64,000 nucleotides of DNA from Marsupella aquatica (taxonomy: Eukaryota; Marchantiophyta). The notes under the pieces are model-generated. The model worked only from the letters and a program-made list of their open reading frames with translations, did no database searches and had not been told where the DNA came from. The translations under genes and the position numbers were made by a program. The DNA lies in assembly GCA_973895155.1 (NCBI GenBank), contig OZ316893.1, positions 23,436,001-23,500,000 on the forward strand, read 5' to 3'. Positions 1-11,704 of the stretch are shown piece after piece; positions within the stretch are counted from its first letter, which is position 1; the number at the start of each line of letters is the position of its first letter.

Positions 1-13
1 AATCTGAAGAAAG

Positions 14-1617
14 ATGGCGTCCGCTGTGTGCGCTTCGTCTAGCATCGCGTCGATCGCCCCATCGACCAGGTACCACTGCTACTCCCGTCTGCTCTGTTCG
101 GTGATTTTAGAGAATTTTGTGGATCGAGTTGTAAATTCCTTCTCGGTCCGGTGCAGCATTTTGCTGAATCGAGTTGGTGTTGTGAGGATATACGTTTAGG
201 GATGGCCGAGGTGAATTTCGCCGAGGTTTTGGAGATGGGAACACAAACGAGAGCTGTCTCTAATTTGCACCTCTTCCTGAATGGGGCAGTCGAGTGTGTG
301 AACGAATGGAAGTTTTTTGTTCTGCTTCTGGATTGAGAGGCTGTTTTGGTTTCTCTTTTCTATCTCGTTGTCTCTGGATTGTGCTGAATGAGTTGTGGGC
401 GTCATGCTTTCGGTAGAAGAATTGGGGGAGCACTGTCTTGAGGAAAATGAGAAGTCGACAGGCCTTATTGGCCCTGTCTAACTCTTCGTGTCCCTAATTC
501 CCAGAGTCCAGAAGTCCGTCAGCTCTGGAGCAGCAGTGAAGGCTTCGTTCTTCGGGAAGGCTCTTCGCAAGACCGGAGTTGTTGCCGCCGTCGCCAAGAG
601 TGCTTCCTCATCAGTGAGAGCAGAGGAGAGGCCCATCTGGTTCCCCGGCAGCACTCCCCCCTCGTATCTCGATGGCACCCTCCCAGCTGACTTCGGCTTC
701 GACCCCCTTGGTCTAGGTACGATTCGTGGCCCACCTCGTGCTTGATCGGCGCTCGAATGGTCTTGTAGAAATCTCTTATTTCACTCAAGTGGGTACTTCT
801 CGTGCGACTGTCCTGTCGTCCTATCTGGTCTCCTTCTGGGAGAGCCGGTCGGGGGCAGTAACGGAAGTTTCCCGGATCTCAAGTGCATTTAGGTGGTCCC
901 TGCTTGCTACAGCACACCCAACCTTTCCTCTCTCCACTTGCATTGAAATGTATAGTCGGTGGCTTGTCACAGGATCTGAGCCCGAGCTCCTGAAGTGGTT
1001 CGTGCAAGCCGAAATCGTCCACAGCAGGTGGGCCATGCTCGGAGCCGCCGGAATCTTCATCCCAGAGCTGCTGACGAAGATCGGAATTTTGAATACTCCT
1101 TCGTGGTACACTGCTCCTCTGGAAGGCTCATACATCGCCGACCCCTTGACCCTCTTCGTGGTGGAGTTGTTGTTCATGGGATGGGCTGAGGGCAGGAGAT
1201 GGGCTGATATCATTAAGCCGGGATCCGTGAACACCGACCCAGTATTCCCCAACAACAAGCTTACAGGTACAGACGTAGGATACCCCGGTGGATTCTGGTT
1301 CGATCCCTTGGGATGGGGAGCAGGTGGCGGAGACAAGATCAAGGAATTGAGGACCAAAGAAATCAAGAATGGAAGACTCGCTATGCTTGCGGTCGTTGGT
1401 GCTTGGTTCCAAGCTGTGTACACCGGAACCGGCCCCATCGACAATTTGTTCGCCCATCTTGCAGACCCTGGCCATGCCACCATTTTCGCTGTGAGTATTA
1501 TTTTGATCATTTCCTACTCGAGCACTAGTGTTTTGCCGGAGGCAGCAGAATTCGCTAGTATAGGAGTTCCGGCAGCAGCTGACTGTCGTGGCGTTTGTGC
1601 AGGCTATCAACAAGTAA
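14..1617 (+). CDS. LHCA2: Chlorophyll a/b-binding protein Lhca2 of photosystem I (4 exons)
   Basis: Light-harvesting antenna protein that binds chlorophyll a/b on the thylakoid membrane and feeds photosystem I. Inferred exons are 14-69, 505-716, 973-1490 and 1603-1617, all GT-AG with matching phases, giving 266 aa. Residues 1 to about 50 are Ser/Ala-rich and look like a chloroplast transit peptide. The mature part opens with [13 protein letters not shown]. Helix 1 carries EIVHSRWAM, helix 2 [13 protein letters not shown] and helix 3 EIKNGRLAM. The His in helix 1 is the chlorophyll ligand expected of Lhca1/Lhca2; the far-red Lhca3/4 types have Asn. [20 protein letters not shown] and the ending PGHATIFA match the Lhca2 subfamily as remembered. 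The last exon codes only four residues plus stop. The promoter lies before the window start. Confidence 0.93.
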
Positions 1618-2549
1618 GCTGCGCTCGTTTGGTGTTCGCCAGGCTCCAATTGTACGATGAAATTAGAAGTTTTCAGAGCAGGATTAAGCTACATTTTTCC
1701 TCCAAATCTTGTATAGTCCCGATGTATCATCATGAACTTATGTCCGCTCAGTTGACTGAGATCGCCTGTCAAGTCTCTGTATTTGCTATGAAATATGAAG
1801 GATTGAGCACTGAATTTGTCGACATATTTTATTCAACAGAAAATATTTGATTCTACCAGTCATTCAACGGTTTGCCAGCATCCTACTCGAGCACAGACGC
1901 GCTTCGGTTCTCGGTTGCTTGCAGAGATGCTCCTGTTTCGTTTTTGATGCTTTCGTCTGCATGATGAATGATGGCCTTGCGTATATTTTTCTCATTCGGG
2001 GCGCATTGTTAAGCCGAATTGGTTCTCTCGAGTTATTACTTCCACTCAACGGATTACCTGACAAACATAGATGTTCTTTGGAACAGAGAATCGTTGCCTC
2101 CTCATGGATAACTTCTCCTACCGTTGCGTTCAACGACCGTATCTAGATTAGGATTTTGCGGATTTCTGCAGCAATTTTGCAGCTGGTGAGTATTGCTTTC
2201 TTCCTCTCATCTGCGACCGAAACATGACCCGAACGAAGTGGATCATGTTGTAAGTACAAGTTCAAACATAGCAAGATCCATGAAAGGAATACGAATAATG
2301 GATATGAATTGAAAACAGCAACATATTCCCCATCAAGACTTGGCAAATGACGCCTGTTTTAGACTTCCGATGAATTAAACAAATGAAACGATATGAGCTG
2401 TACGTACAGAATTCTGCTTTGGCCCAGCCATCAAAGTATGACTCTAAACATCTATGACTCCAAACATCTGGCAAGCAGGATGAAAGAAGAGTAATATTGT
2501 TGGGAGAGCATTGTTTGCGTGTGACCCATTGGCAGTGAAGCACTCATGA
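1618..2549. other. LHCA2 3' flank, no gene recognised
   Basis: This contains the 3' UTR of LHCA2 and intergenic DNA. Open frames are short and have no recognisable domain. I could not place a poly(A) site with confidence. Confidence 0.5.
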
Positions 2550-2550
2550 A

Positions 2551-2716
2551 ATGAAACAACACTCAGGTGGTAATGACGTGAACGTAATGGAGGAGCCTTA
2601 CAGTCGACCAATGAAACAACACTCAGGTGGTAACTATCTAAACTTAATGGAGGAGCCTTACGGTAGACCAATGGAGGAGCCAGACAGTAGACCAATGGAG
2701 GAGCCTTACAGCCTTC
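2551..2716. repeat. Composite minisatellite (60-bp x2, 24-bp x3)
   Basis: A unit starting ATGAAACAACACTCAGGTGG occurs at 2551 and 2611 (60-bp period). Its tail ATGGAGGAGCC recurs at 2647, 2671 and 2695 (24-bp period). All periods are multiples of three, so one frame stays open and would code a repeated MEEP.SRP peptide. No promoter, splice or homology evidence supports a gene. Confidence 0.8.
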
Positions 2717-5530
2717 CATCTCAAACAGGTCGAATTCTGTATAGAATAATCGGGTTCTTGAGATACAGTTTTTATCTTAGAAGTAAAACTGCACAACTAT
2801 TCCTTTTTTCGAAACCAGGATGAAAACTTTCCAAACGGGATTTTGTTAGACAAGATCCTACCACCTAACGACAGGAGCAGCGATGCAGGAAAACATGCAA
2901 TGGAGCTCTGGAAAATCTTGTGAATTTCACTGCTGGCTCACCATCAAAGTCCTCTCACAGTATGTAGGGCCAACATGCTAATAGCCCGGTAGATCACCAC
3001 AACAGGTCAAAACACTAAAACATATGCATCGCGAGTTCTGCCGGATACATGTAACATCGCGTATCTTTTCTGCTGATCTCCATCTGCCCGGAATTCACAG
3101 AACGGGCAGCATTTCTAGACTTAAGGTTTTCGTTTATGATCTAAATATCCCTCTCAAATCTAAAGTGTCGAATGAAGAGTTTCTGAGTCATGCGTTTTTC
3201 CACAAACGAATTGCAGATACGTAACTTTTGACATCCTGAATAGCCCTCTGGCAGTAATTTTCCCAATCAATTGCCATCCTTCAGCACAATCGGTGAGAAC
3301 ACGTCGAGTTTTGCCTACAACTCTTGATCATAAGTCATCTCTACGCAAGGAAGGTCATCGTTAGTTGCCGTACGACAGTCCTTGGAGTCCATGTCATCAT
3401 AAAGAACGCAGGAATTAGTCGAGTCTTCCATGTCGCTCTGTTGAATCTTGGGCAACACGAAGCCCCTGATCAGATGTAATCCCTACCCATGGAATTGATT
3501 AGAGCCGAAATGTGACACTCCTTGGTGTCCATCATCGCATCAAGAGACCGCAGACGATCTTCCTAGTCAGCTCTTCGATCTCGCTCTGCTGAATCTCGGA
3601 ACCCTAAATACGTGACACTGCATGAGCAATTAGTGCCGGATGACACTCCTCGATGTCCATCATCTCATCGAAGAGGCCGCAGAAAATCTTCCTAGTCAAG
3701 TCTTCGATCTCGCTCTGTTGAATCTTGGAATCCGAAACCTGTGACACTGCGCGAGCTCACAAAGATTTATTTGAATTATCAGCCGAGATGGCTACCAGCC
3801 GAGGATGTTAATCACAGTTACGGCTCGTAAAGGTCAGTAATTCATATATATCCGGAAGAATCTCACATGTAACAAACGGAGAGGCATTCCGAAATCTAGA
3901 TGTCTATTCTACAGAAGACCACGAAAGTATGACCGCCTCACTTACACCAGGAAAGCAATGGAAAATTGCACTTCTCGATTGGCACACTGAGAACGTAGGC
4001 CACAGCCTGCGCGCATAGAAACCAAGCACAGCATAACACTTTTAGCGTGACCAGGAACTGATCTTGATATTATATTGTTAAATCAACCGCTGTGTAGAAT
4101 GTTTGATCTGGCAGGGAATTTGTCTGTATTCCATTCATTCGAGTTGACTTGTGTACCCAAAGTTTCCGAACGATGACGAGATTTGGAAATTAACGTAAAA
4201 CAGAGGTTCTATCATAATCAATGCTTCGAAAAGTAAGCATTCCAGCCCCATCAATCGCAGAAATCACTTTTTCAGCTTGACTACAATGGTACTATACTGT
4301 TGGGAAGTAGGCAGACGTTTGTGTAGATTTTCTACTAGCACAGGCATATACCAATATTGCCGAAGATAGTTCATCAATGGAAATATCTATCAGATTTAGT
4401 TCTTTGGGATCAAAATCGTATAGGAGGTCGATGATGGACACGCACGTTTGAAGCTTCACGAGCTTGCCAACTCTGGCTATATTTCTGCCAAATCAATAAA
4501 ACCAGGCACGTTGATCAACACGACGAAGTCAGCATGGCTACGCCTATCGAAATATGAATATGACACACACGATCGTTTATGAGCTAAAATAATCTACATC
4601 AATAACGAGTTTTCAGATCTACTCTGAGCGTTAGCACTTCGGTCGAGATTTCAACAAGTAATCAGAGAGGCTTAAAAACAACGATGACTGGACAGCGGCA
4701 TCGACGAGCATTCACGATATCTGGCAGGAATTGAATATGAAGAACATTGTAGAAGTAGATCAGGGTGTGCTTGTTTAATACGTGAAATGTGGAGGGCCCA
4801 ATGACTTAGTATAGAATTTACCTAAACTTGACAAGAAGGTCATCCATAGCATAAAATATCAGAGGGCCGCTTCTCAAGTCAAATTTGATTCCCTGCGACC
4901 ACGCGACTCGTACAGAGTCAATTGGCATAATTGCCGGTTGATAGTTAAGCATTATACCGTTAGAATTCACATGCTGCATCATACTTCAGTATCTATCAAT
5001 GCTTCATGTTCTTTACTTCACCTTACGGCTATACTTGCGGCTTAGGCTTCTCTTTGCAAATGAGGCTAATCAGCATCATTCTGCAGGATCGACTTATTTG
5101 TGACACTTGGCCGACTCAATTACTCAGGGGACTGTACGAAACCCAGGTTGAGTGTGAGTAATCAGAAATCAGGGAAGCACCTTCATCAAAATGATTTCCT
5201 GAGTCGCAGAAGCAACCCCGAGTTCCCGTCGGTATCACATTGAGACACATGAGATGTTATTCATTTACTCGACGTGTATGTACATCCTTACGGACGAAGT
5301 TAGGTCGACACGGAATTTCACTTCTACCCAGTCAAGTTAGTCCAAGCTACTATTACAAATAATATCATTCCTGGTTATTACTTCTGTCATTCATAGAAAT
5401 TCAGAAGAACGGCCTCGATCTAAGCTGGAAGATTACGGACTGTTTTGTAAACGTGGTCAATTTTCTAACGTCTTAATTTCACCATGAAAGGCTATTGAAT
5501 GTAGACATTCTTCAGTAGCCAGATTTAATT
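2717..5530. other. Intergenic region without recognisable genes
   Basis: No open frame with recognisable family features on either strand. The only structure seen is the degenerate repeat block at about 3375-3750, listed separately. Confidence 0.5.
3375..3750. repeat. Degenerate ~130-bp tandem repeat, about 3 units
   Basis: Three successive units share the order 'GTCC(T)TGG.GTCCAT.ATC', 'TCTTCC(T)AGTC', 'TCGATCTCGCTCTG.TGAATCT', starting near 3378, 3517 and 3648. Units differ by substitutions and small indels, so the array is old. No coding frame survives. Confidence 0.6.
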
Positions 5531-6120
5531 TTGAATATTGAGTGATAATAACTACAACCTACAGTAGCTACTAAATATTTACTAGTGAAACTTGTGAATG
5601 AACGATACTGTCCTGCATGTTCTGAATAATAGCGTGACAGGTTATTTTTCGGTCAACTACTAGAACATGGACAGTATCTTTGCCAAGTTTGACTAGTTAA
5701 TATTCCGAAGCTACGAGGAGAATGCCGGCTAGAGCCTTCAAGATATTTACTCACGCACAATACCTTTCAATATTTTTCCAAATAGACATTGCTTTCGGAG
5801 CTTGAAATAGATGTTGAGATATATGTTGAATATTGAGTGATAATAACTACAACCTACAGTAGCTACTAAATATTTACTAGTGAAACTTGTGAATGAACGA
5901 TACTGTCCTGCATGTTCTGAATAATAGCGTGACAGGTTATTTTTCGGTCAACTACTAGAACATGGACAGTATCTTTGCCAAGTTTGACTAGTTAATATTC
6001 CGAAGCTACGAGGAGAATGCCGGCTAGAGCCTTCAAGATATTTACTCACGCACAATACCTTTCAATATTTTTCCAAATAGACATTGCTTTCGGAGCTTGA
6101 AATAGATGTTGAGATATATA
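5531..6120. repeat. Near-perfect 295-bp tandem duplication
   Basis: The sequence beginning TTGAATATTGAGTGATAATA at 5531 restarts at 5826 and is repeated base for base as far as I could compare by eye, ending near 6120. It is a recent head-to-tail duplication of non-coding DNA, or an assembly duplication. Confidence 0.92.
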
Positions 6121-7235
6121 GCTTACTGCTTCGATGAAATCGTTCTTTGTGAAATGCTGGTCGGTAATATGAGAACTAGCAAGCTCCCTCAACTGTTCCA
6201 CGGACACTGCTCTTGTCTCATGGATCTGTACAAGATTAAGCAGCAGAAACAGTACTATTAAATCCTCGAAAGTTAGAAGAGCTACTTCTTTAGTTAGGAA
6301 GATAACATGGTCAAGGATGCAGGACGGTGAGGATTGAAATGTCTAGGCAGCCACATTCCTTTTCAGAGGAACACGGCAATGAGCAACGAATCTGTACAAT
6401 TAACTGACCTACTCACAGATTCTTCATGTACGAACCTTGCTTGCAATCCAGAAGCAGACGAGGGCAAGCATCTGCAGATTGCATGCTTGTAAGGGATAGA
6501 GATTGAGCTTATCCCTGCGTAATGCTTCTTTGCACTCAGCTTCACTAAGACTGCCAAAATTATGAGTAGTTAGAAAATCCTCCAGGCAACAAGGCTGCCT
6601 TCCAGAAGCGTGAGACTTCCTTTGTCATTAAAAGAGTCACGAGTTACCTTTCCATTTGTGGCAGAAATCTACTCTCGAAGAAACACAGAGAACAATATTT
6701 GGTCGTAGGCGGTGCGTTACATATCTGCGAAGGGAATTCGAAGAAGTACAGCATTCGCCAAAAAATCATTATTTCATATCAGTGCAGAAATGAATGTGAA
6801 CGAAGTTGATCTAGGTGGAAAAAGAGAAACGTAGATTTCCACATCGAATCAATTGACTGCAACATGTTCATACACTTGTAAATCAACGCTGAAGAGACTT
6901 GATTCCACCATGAAAACGCTGCGGAGCGTTACATTCTGCTGCAACGGACAGCAAAACACAGGCTGAAAGATTGGAATAGTACTTTTGTGATGTACAGAAG
7001 AAATGCAACTGAGTTCCGCCGCAGGGATGAAGCCAAGTACACCATTCTGCTGTTGCCTGCTTCCACCTCTCCGCCTTTTCGCCTCTCACCACGTTCACGT
7101 CCCGATCGCTCAGCAATCACCCGCGCACATATGATGGTGAATTGGAAATACAGGCCAATTTTGAATCCTCCAACATTATAGACAACTAGACACAAATTAC
7201 AGTAGTTCGTTCATAGTAAAAGGCTCTACGGTCAA
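6121..7235. other. Intergenic region, nothing recognised
   Basis: No ORF with recognisable domains and no repeats noticed. It ends at the tRNA-Lys gene. Confidence 0.5.
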
Positions 7236-7308
7236 GCCGCCCTAGCTCAGTTGGTAGAGCGCAAGGCTCTTAACCTTGTGGTCGGGGGTTCGAGCCCCCC
7301 GGGCGGCG
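7236..7308 (+). tRNA. tRNA-Lys (anticodon CTT)
   Basis: A full cloverleaf can be drawn without an intron. The acceptor stem GCCGCCC pairs with GGGCGGC (7301-7307). The D arm is GCTCAGTTGGTAGAGC. The anticodon stem CAAGG/CCTTG holds the loop CTCTTAA with anticodon CTT at 7269-7271. The T arm is GGGGGTTCGAGCCCCC, and the discriminator base is G. Internal A and B boxes are intact. The body is as expected for plant tRNA-Lys-CTT. Confidence 0.96.
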
Positions 7309-7395
7309 AAGTGTCAGTGTGTTGATGTTGGAAGGACATATGCGACTGTTTTTCTTGGTTTTCATGTCATATTTGGTTTTCCGTATCACATTCCC

Positions 7396-7683
7396 TTGAT
7401 AAGCAGAGAGATGTAATTTTAATCTTTGACGCCATTTCCCATATTTTCTGGAAGTCACATTGCTTCCAAGCTCTGCTGAATATATAGATGGGAGCTATCT
7501 GATTAGTCTAATCTTAATTGTGGGATGTAGATCAGTCCTTTGATAAGGAGAGAGATGTAATTATCATCTTTCACGCCTTTTCCCATATTTTTTGGAAGTC
7601 ACATTGCTTCCAAGCTCTGTTGAATATATAGATGGGAGTTATCTGATTAGTCTAATTTTAATGGTGAGATGTAGATCAATTTG
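7396..7683. repeat. Imperfect 144-bp tandem duplication
   Basis: Two units starting TTGATAAG.AGAGAGATGTAA at 7396 and 7540 share GGAAGTCACATTGCTTCCAA and the following AGCTCTG.TGAATATATAGA. There are several substitutions, so it is older than the 5.5-kb duplication. It lies just downstream of the tRNA. Confidence 0.85.
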
Positions 7684-8849
7684 TGCATTCTTTTTAACAC
7701 CAATGTCTAAGATAGTTTTAATCTATGTTCTTCTTTAAATGTTTATTGATCCCCGGCTCCCCATGCAAACTTAACAATAACTAGCGGGAGTTTACATATA
7801 ATACTGGGAAAAAAATTGATTAGAAAGAATCTGAGGCTGGGAAGACCTCCATGTTGCCTGAGGATGGACAGGCAAAGCTCAGACATACTTGCTCAGAACC
7901 TTGAAAGACTCAGAGAACATTGTTTACACTTTTGACTCAAATATGACCTATAAACAATCTCCTTTTTGTTTGCAACCATTCCCATTGCATTGCCAAACCC
8001 GTCTCCTTGGTAACTTTACAACTTAATGAACTTTAACCTGCAATTTGTCAAGACATTATGCCATTACTCAGGAACACTGGTTTTCACTTCCCCCAAATGA
8101 CAATTTCCAGATAGTCAGTGACATCAAGATTTATAATAGTTGGCCATTTTTGTGTTCATTGGAAATGGAGCAAATGATTTCCATAAAGTATTAAATTTGT
8201 CAGCAAATAGGGTGAAGATCAGGAACCATGTTGGAAAAATTTCAGTTTAAAATTAGATCTTGAAGTCATTAAAATAAATCAACACATCTGCCAAATTTGC
8301 AGGACAAATTATATTATAGTATACAAGTTCTAATTGCAACACTCCATACGGTGTTGTGGCTGCATGGCAAACGATTCATTTGACATTGCGGTTGTAATCA
8401 AACACATTTGGTGACACTGTCAGACACTCAACATCTGTAGAACATGTTGTATTTCATAGTGAATTCGCATGTTACAAGGACTGACAATTGTGTTATAAGA
8501 ACTCATGACACAAAATGGTACCGTTGGTGGACCCTAGGTCCATTGGGACAAAACAGGCATCTTTTGATCAGTTGAGAAAAAGGTTGCATTTGGAGGTCCA
8601 TTAGTCCCAACAAGTGCACAAAATTGAAATACTAGCATACAACAAGCTCTAAAGCCAGGCATTGGATAGAGTCTCCACTCTATATCAGAAGTTGGCTAAA
8701 CCTCATCCTGATTCACCGACCTTCGCTAGGATGTGTACGTCTAATATTATGTAGAAAGTTTTGTTTACCTAGGAAGATCCTATCGGTCTTTACTGTGACC
8801 TGTATCTTGTCCTCTCCACTGACTTGCCTAGAAGCAGTACGCCCCTAAC
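7684..8849. other. Intergenic AT-rich region, nothing recognised
   Basis: No gene, RNA or repeat structure that I could support. Confidence 0.5.
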
Positions 8850-9205
8850 CCAGCAGGGTTTTGTAGTGTGGGACCAGCTAGGGCAGGGTACTAGGATGGC
8901 TAGTCATTACAATGCAAGGAATGCCAGGATAGGAGGTCCACCAGCGTTTTTCCAGTTTGGGACCTAGTAGGGTAGGGTGGCTACTCATAATTACAATCCA
9001 AGGTATGCCACTATGCCAGGATGAGAGGTCCACCAGTATTTTTCCACTATGGGACCAACTAGGGTAGGGTACTAGGATGGCTCGTCATGACAATGCAAGG
9101 TATGCCAGGATGAGAGGTCCACCAGTGTTTTTTCAGTTTGGGACCACGTAGAGTAGGGTGGCTAATCATGATCAAAAGCAAGGTATGCCAGGATGAGAGG
9201 TGTCC
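8850..9205. repeat. ~85-bp minisatellite, about 4 units
   Basis: Repeated order 'TGGGACC..CTAGGG.AGGGT', 'GGATGGCT.GTCAT', 'ACAATGCAAGGTATGCCAGGA', 'GAGGTCCACCAG' with units near 8865, 8950, 9050 and 9140. Units alternate between versions with and without GTACTAGGATGG, suggesting a higher-order pair. Non-coding. Confidence 0.8.
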
Positions 9206-11704
9206 CACACATCTACTTTGCTTCATTAGATCAATATAAACGAGCATGAATGTCTGGCATGAATGTCCGTGGTGTTTTGAATGTTAATAGGAAGGATGAC
9301 TCATCCATGGGCCCTATTTTCATGGTCTAGAGGCTTCACTCTCGAGTCTAAACCCCAACTCTAGAGTTAGTTTCTATTTAATTTAATAATACGATACGAG
9401 GGTGACAAATTCTCTTTTGAAGACCTCCTGTCACTTCTAGACCATGACTCTACTCTAATTCAGACAAGTAAAAATGAACCCCAACATCCAGGAATGGTTT
9501 TGTGCAATGTATTTTTTGTACTCATCTGGCTGGCTTTTCCCGTTCCACGGAACAGGTAACGAAGGCTAGTTTTTGTAAAATAGGTAACCAGCTTAAAATA
9601 TGACCCTAAATTACTGACTCCCACTCCCTGGCTGAGCTGTTCTCCTATGGTAACAGGTAACTCTTCGCTAACCTGACGGTCTTACCCATATAAGGGTACA
9701 TGTAAGGTTGACAAAAAACAAAAGGCGCCCTTCCTGGATCCCGGAGACACGCTCCCGCAGGCATGAGGCCCAATATAAATGGAAGGACTGACCTGTAAGA
9801 ACCTCCAGGTCACACCTGTAAGTGGCATCCCCCGACATACTTGAGGCCAAAACGAACGGCCAGGATTCTTCCTCACAATTGGACGGCCGTAACCGCCGTA
9901 GATACCCGCAAAGAATTTACGCGAGTAACTAACTTGACCAGCCGGGTGTAGACGCGTGTGCGCTGTCGTCACTGTCGAGGTCGCTGCTCGCTGGCCGGTG
10001 CCACGCGTGAGCGAAGTGACAACGTGGCATTCCGGCTTCCGTACCACGCGCACCAAGTTATTCACCTATCTAAGAAGCGTAATCGTAGGTGACGATTTTG
10101 CTTCTCTCTCGATCGGAGTGGAGGAAACCTTGAGATAAATTATTATCGATAGAGGTCTTGCCTAGGAGTCGAGGAAGGAGGGGAGGCAGGTCGAGAGACC
10201 GTCTGGGAAACGAGATCGAGGAAGCGAAGCGATGCTGGCGATTGCCTTCAGTCGATTGGATATCTGTGTGCTCGCATAGTCGAGAAGAGAGGTGATTCCT
10301 TGGAGAAGCATTTGGATCTCTTTTACAGAGGGAAGTAGAGAGAGAGAGCAAAGAGATCGTGAGGGAGGAAGGAGGGGCCACTAATCGAACGAGAGAGGGA
10401 GATTGATCGATTTGTCATTAGAGTTACAGAAGAGGCGGGAGTAGATTAGACTGCTTCAGTAGATTAGACTGCTTCAATTGTCTGCCCTAAGTCGCTTTGG
10501 CTCTCTTCACCTCCTGGCCTGCATATTCAATTTCTTGGTTGGCTTGCATGGGTGTGTATGCAATCAAGACACCAGCTCGGCCTGTTCTTTCCTGTGTTAT
10601 GTCTCTTAGCGGTTCTCGTTCGTTTAGAGTGGAGTTGGTTCTGCATCGACTTGCTTTATACTACTGATTCTAAATTTGATCAAAGTCTTAATTTCTTCGA
10701 TCCTCAGTGCCGTCTGCGCGTATTTCATTGTGGTCTCGGCATTCTGTCTGTGTTCAGTACGACAGTACGTGCTCAATGTGCTCACTGCTGTCCGTGGGAA
10801 TGCCGAAACTTGAGGGGGCTCTCGAAAAGTCCCTAGCACAAGTGAAAACGAACCATGTCACTCTGCGGTTAGGAGTTGTAACGAAAATCCGCTCCCCCCC
10901 TGGTATTACAAAGAGATACCTCCATGCAGGACTTTGAAGAAAAAACAAACGACAATGTGATATAGGTCCCGCTTGTTTAGGAAAGCATGCCGTGATCACA
11001 GAGCTCTCTCATTGCGAGCGATTGCAAATTTAAGCATGCAGTGCACCCCATCTCTTCATGTATTACGCAAAGTGTAGATTGACACCCCATGTTAAATTGG
11101 AGGCGAATTAAGTGTACTAGAAGTAGAGGGCCGTCGACCGCAATAAGAGTGACAAAGTCGAAGCCAGCACCTGTCCTGCCTTTTGGAAATGAAATTAGGA
11201 ATTTTACTATACTATACTCCTTCTGTAGTTGATGCCGAACTCTTCCCCGAATTGTCATGCTTAGCAGTATGCAACTGTATTTGAGGCAATGGATGAAATT
11301 CTGCATTCACTATTGCCGAGAGTTTTCAGGACCACAATCCCATCTGCCGAGAACACATGATGTAGTAGAGGGATGGTAGATTGAGGGTCAGTCTAAGAGT
11401 GTAGATGTTTTTTCATCTTGGTACAAATCGCTTTACTGATCTAGATGGAGTTTTTTTTTGGGTCCCTTGTAATATAAGAACGTCGCATGTGTTCTTGTGC
11501 CATGCTGACGCCAGATTATTGATTGATACCTCTCACTGAAAGTTTGAGATAGAAGGATTCAAAGTCACCAGGAAATACAAGGAGTTGTCTACTCAGATCT
11601 GAGATCTGCACCAGGATAGAAGTTGATTGGGTTGTTCATCCGGTGCTGCGACAGGTTGATTCAGTTTCCAATCATCTGACTAAGCTGCGAGGAAAGGGTT
11701 TGCG
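9206..11704. promoter_or_regulatory. Upstream region and probable 5' leader of the synaptotagmin gene
   Basis: There is no coding gene here. ACGTGGC, a G-box/ABRE-like core, lies at 10022-10028 beside several CACGCG motifs. A purine-rich GA tract at about 10320-10400 and an 18-bp tandem repeat (AGTAGATTAGACTGCTTC, near 10439-10475) follow. GA-rich tracts are typical of plant 5' leaders, so transcription may start near 10.1-10.4 kb with a leader intron before the ATG at 11705. That intron is inferred, not demonstrated. Confidence 0.35.

Noticed and set aside
821-1510. 229-codon minus-strand ORF opposite LHCA2
   Set aside because: It is the antisense shadow of the conserved LHCA2 exon 3 and has no protein family features.
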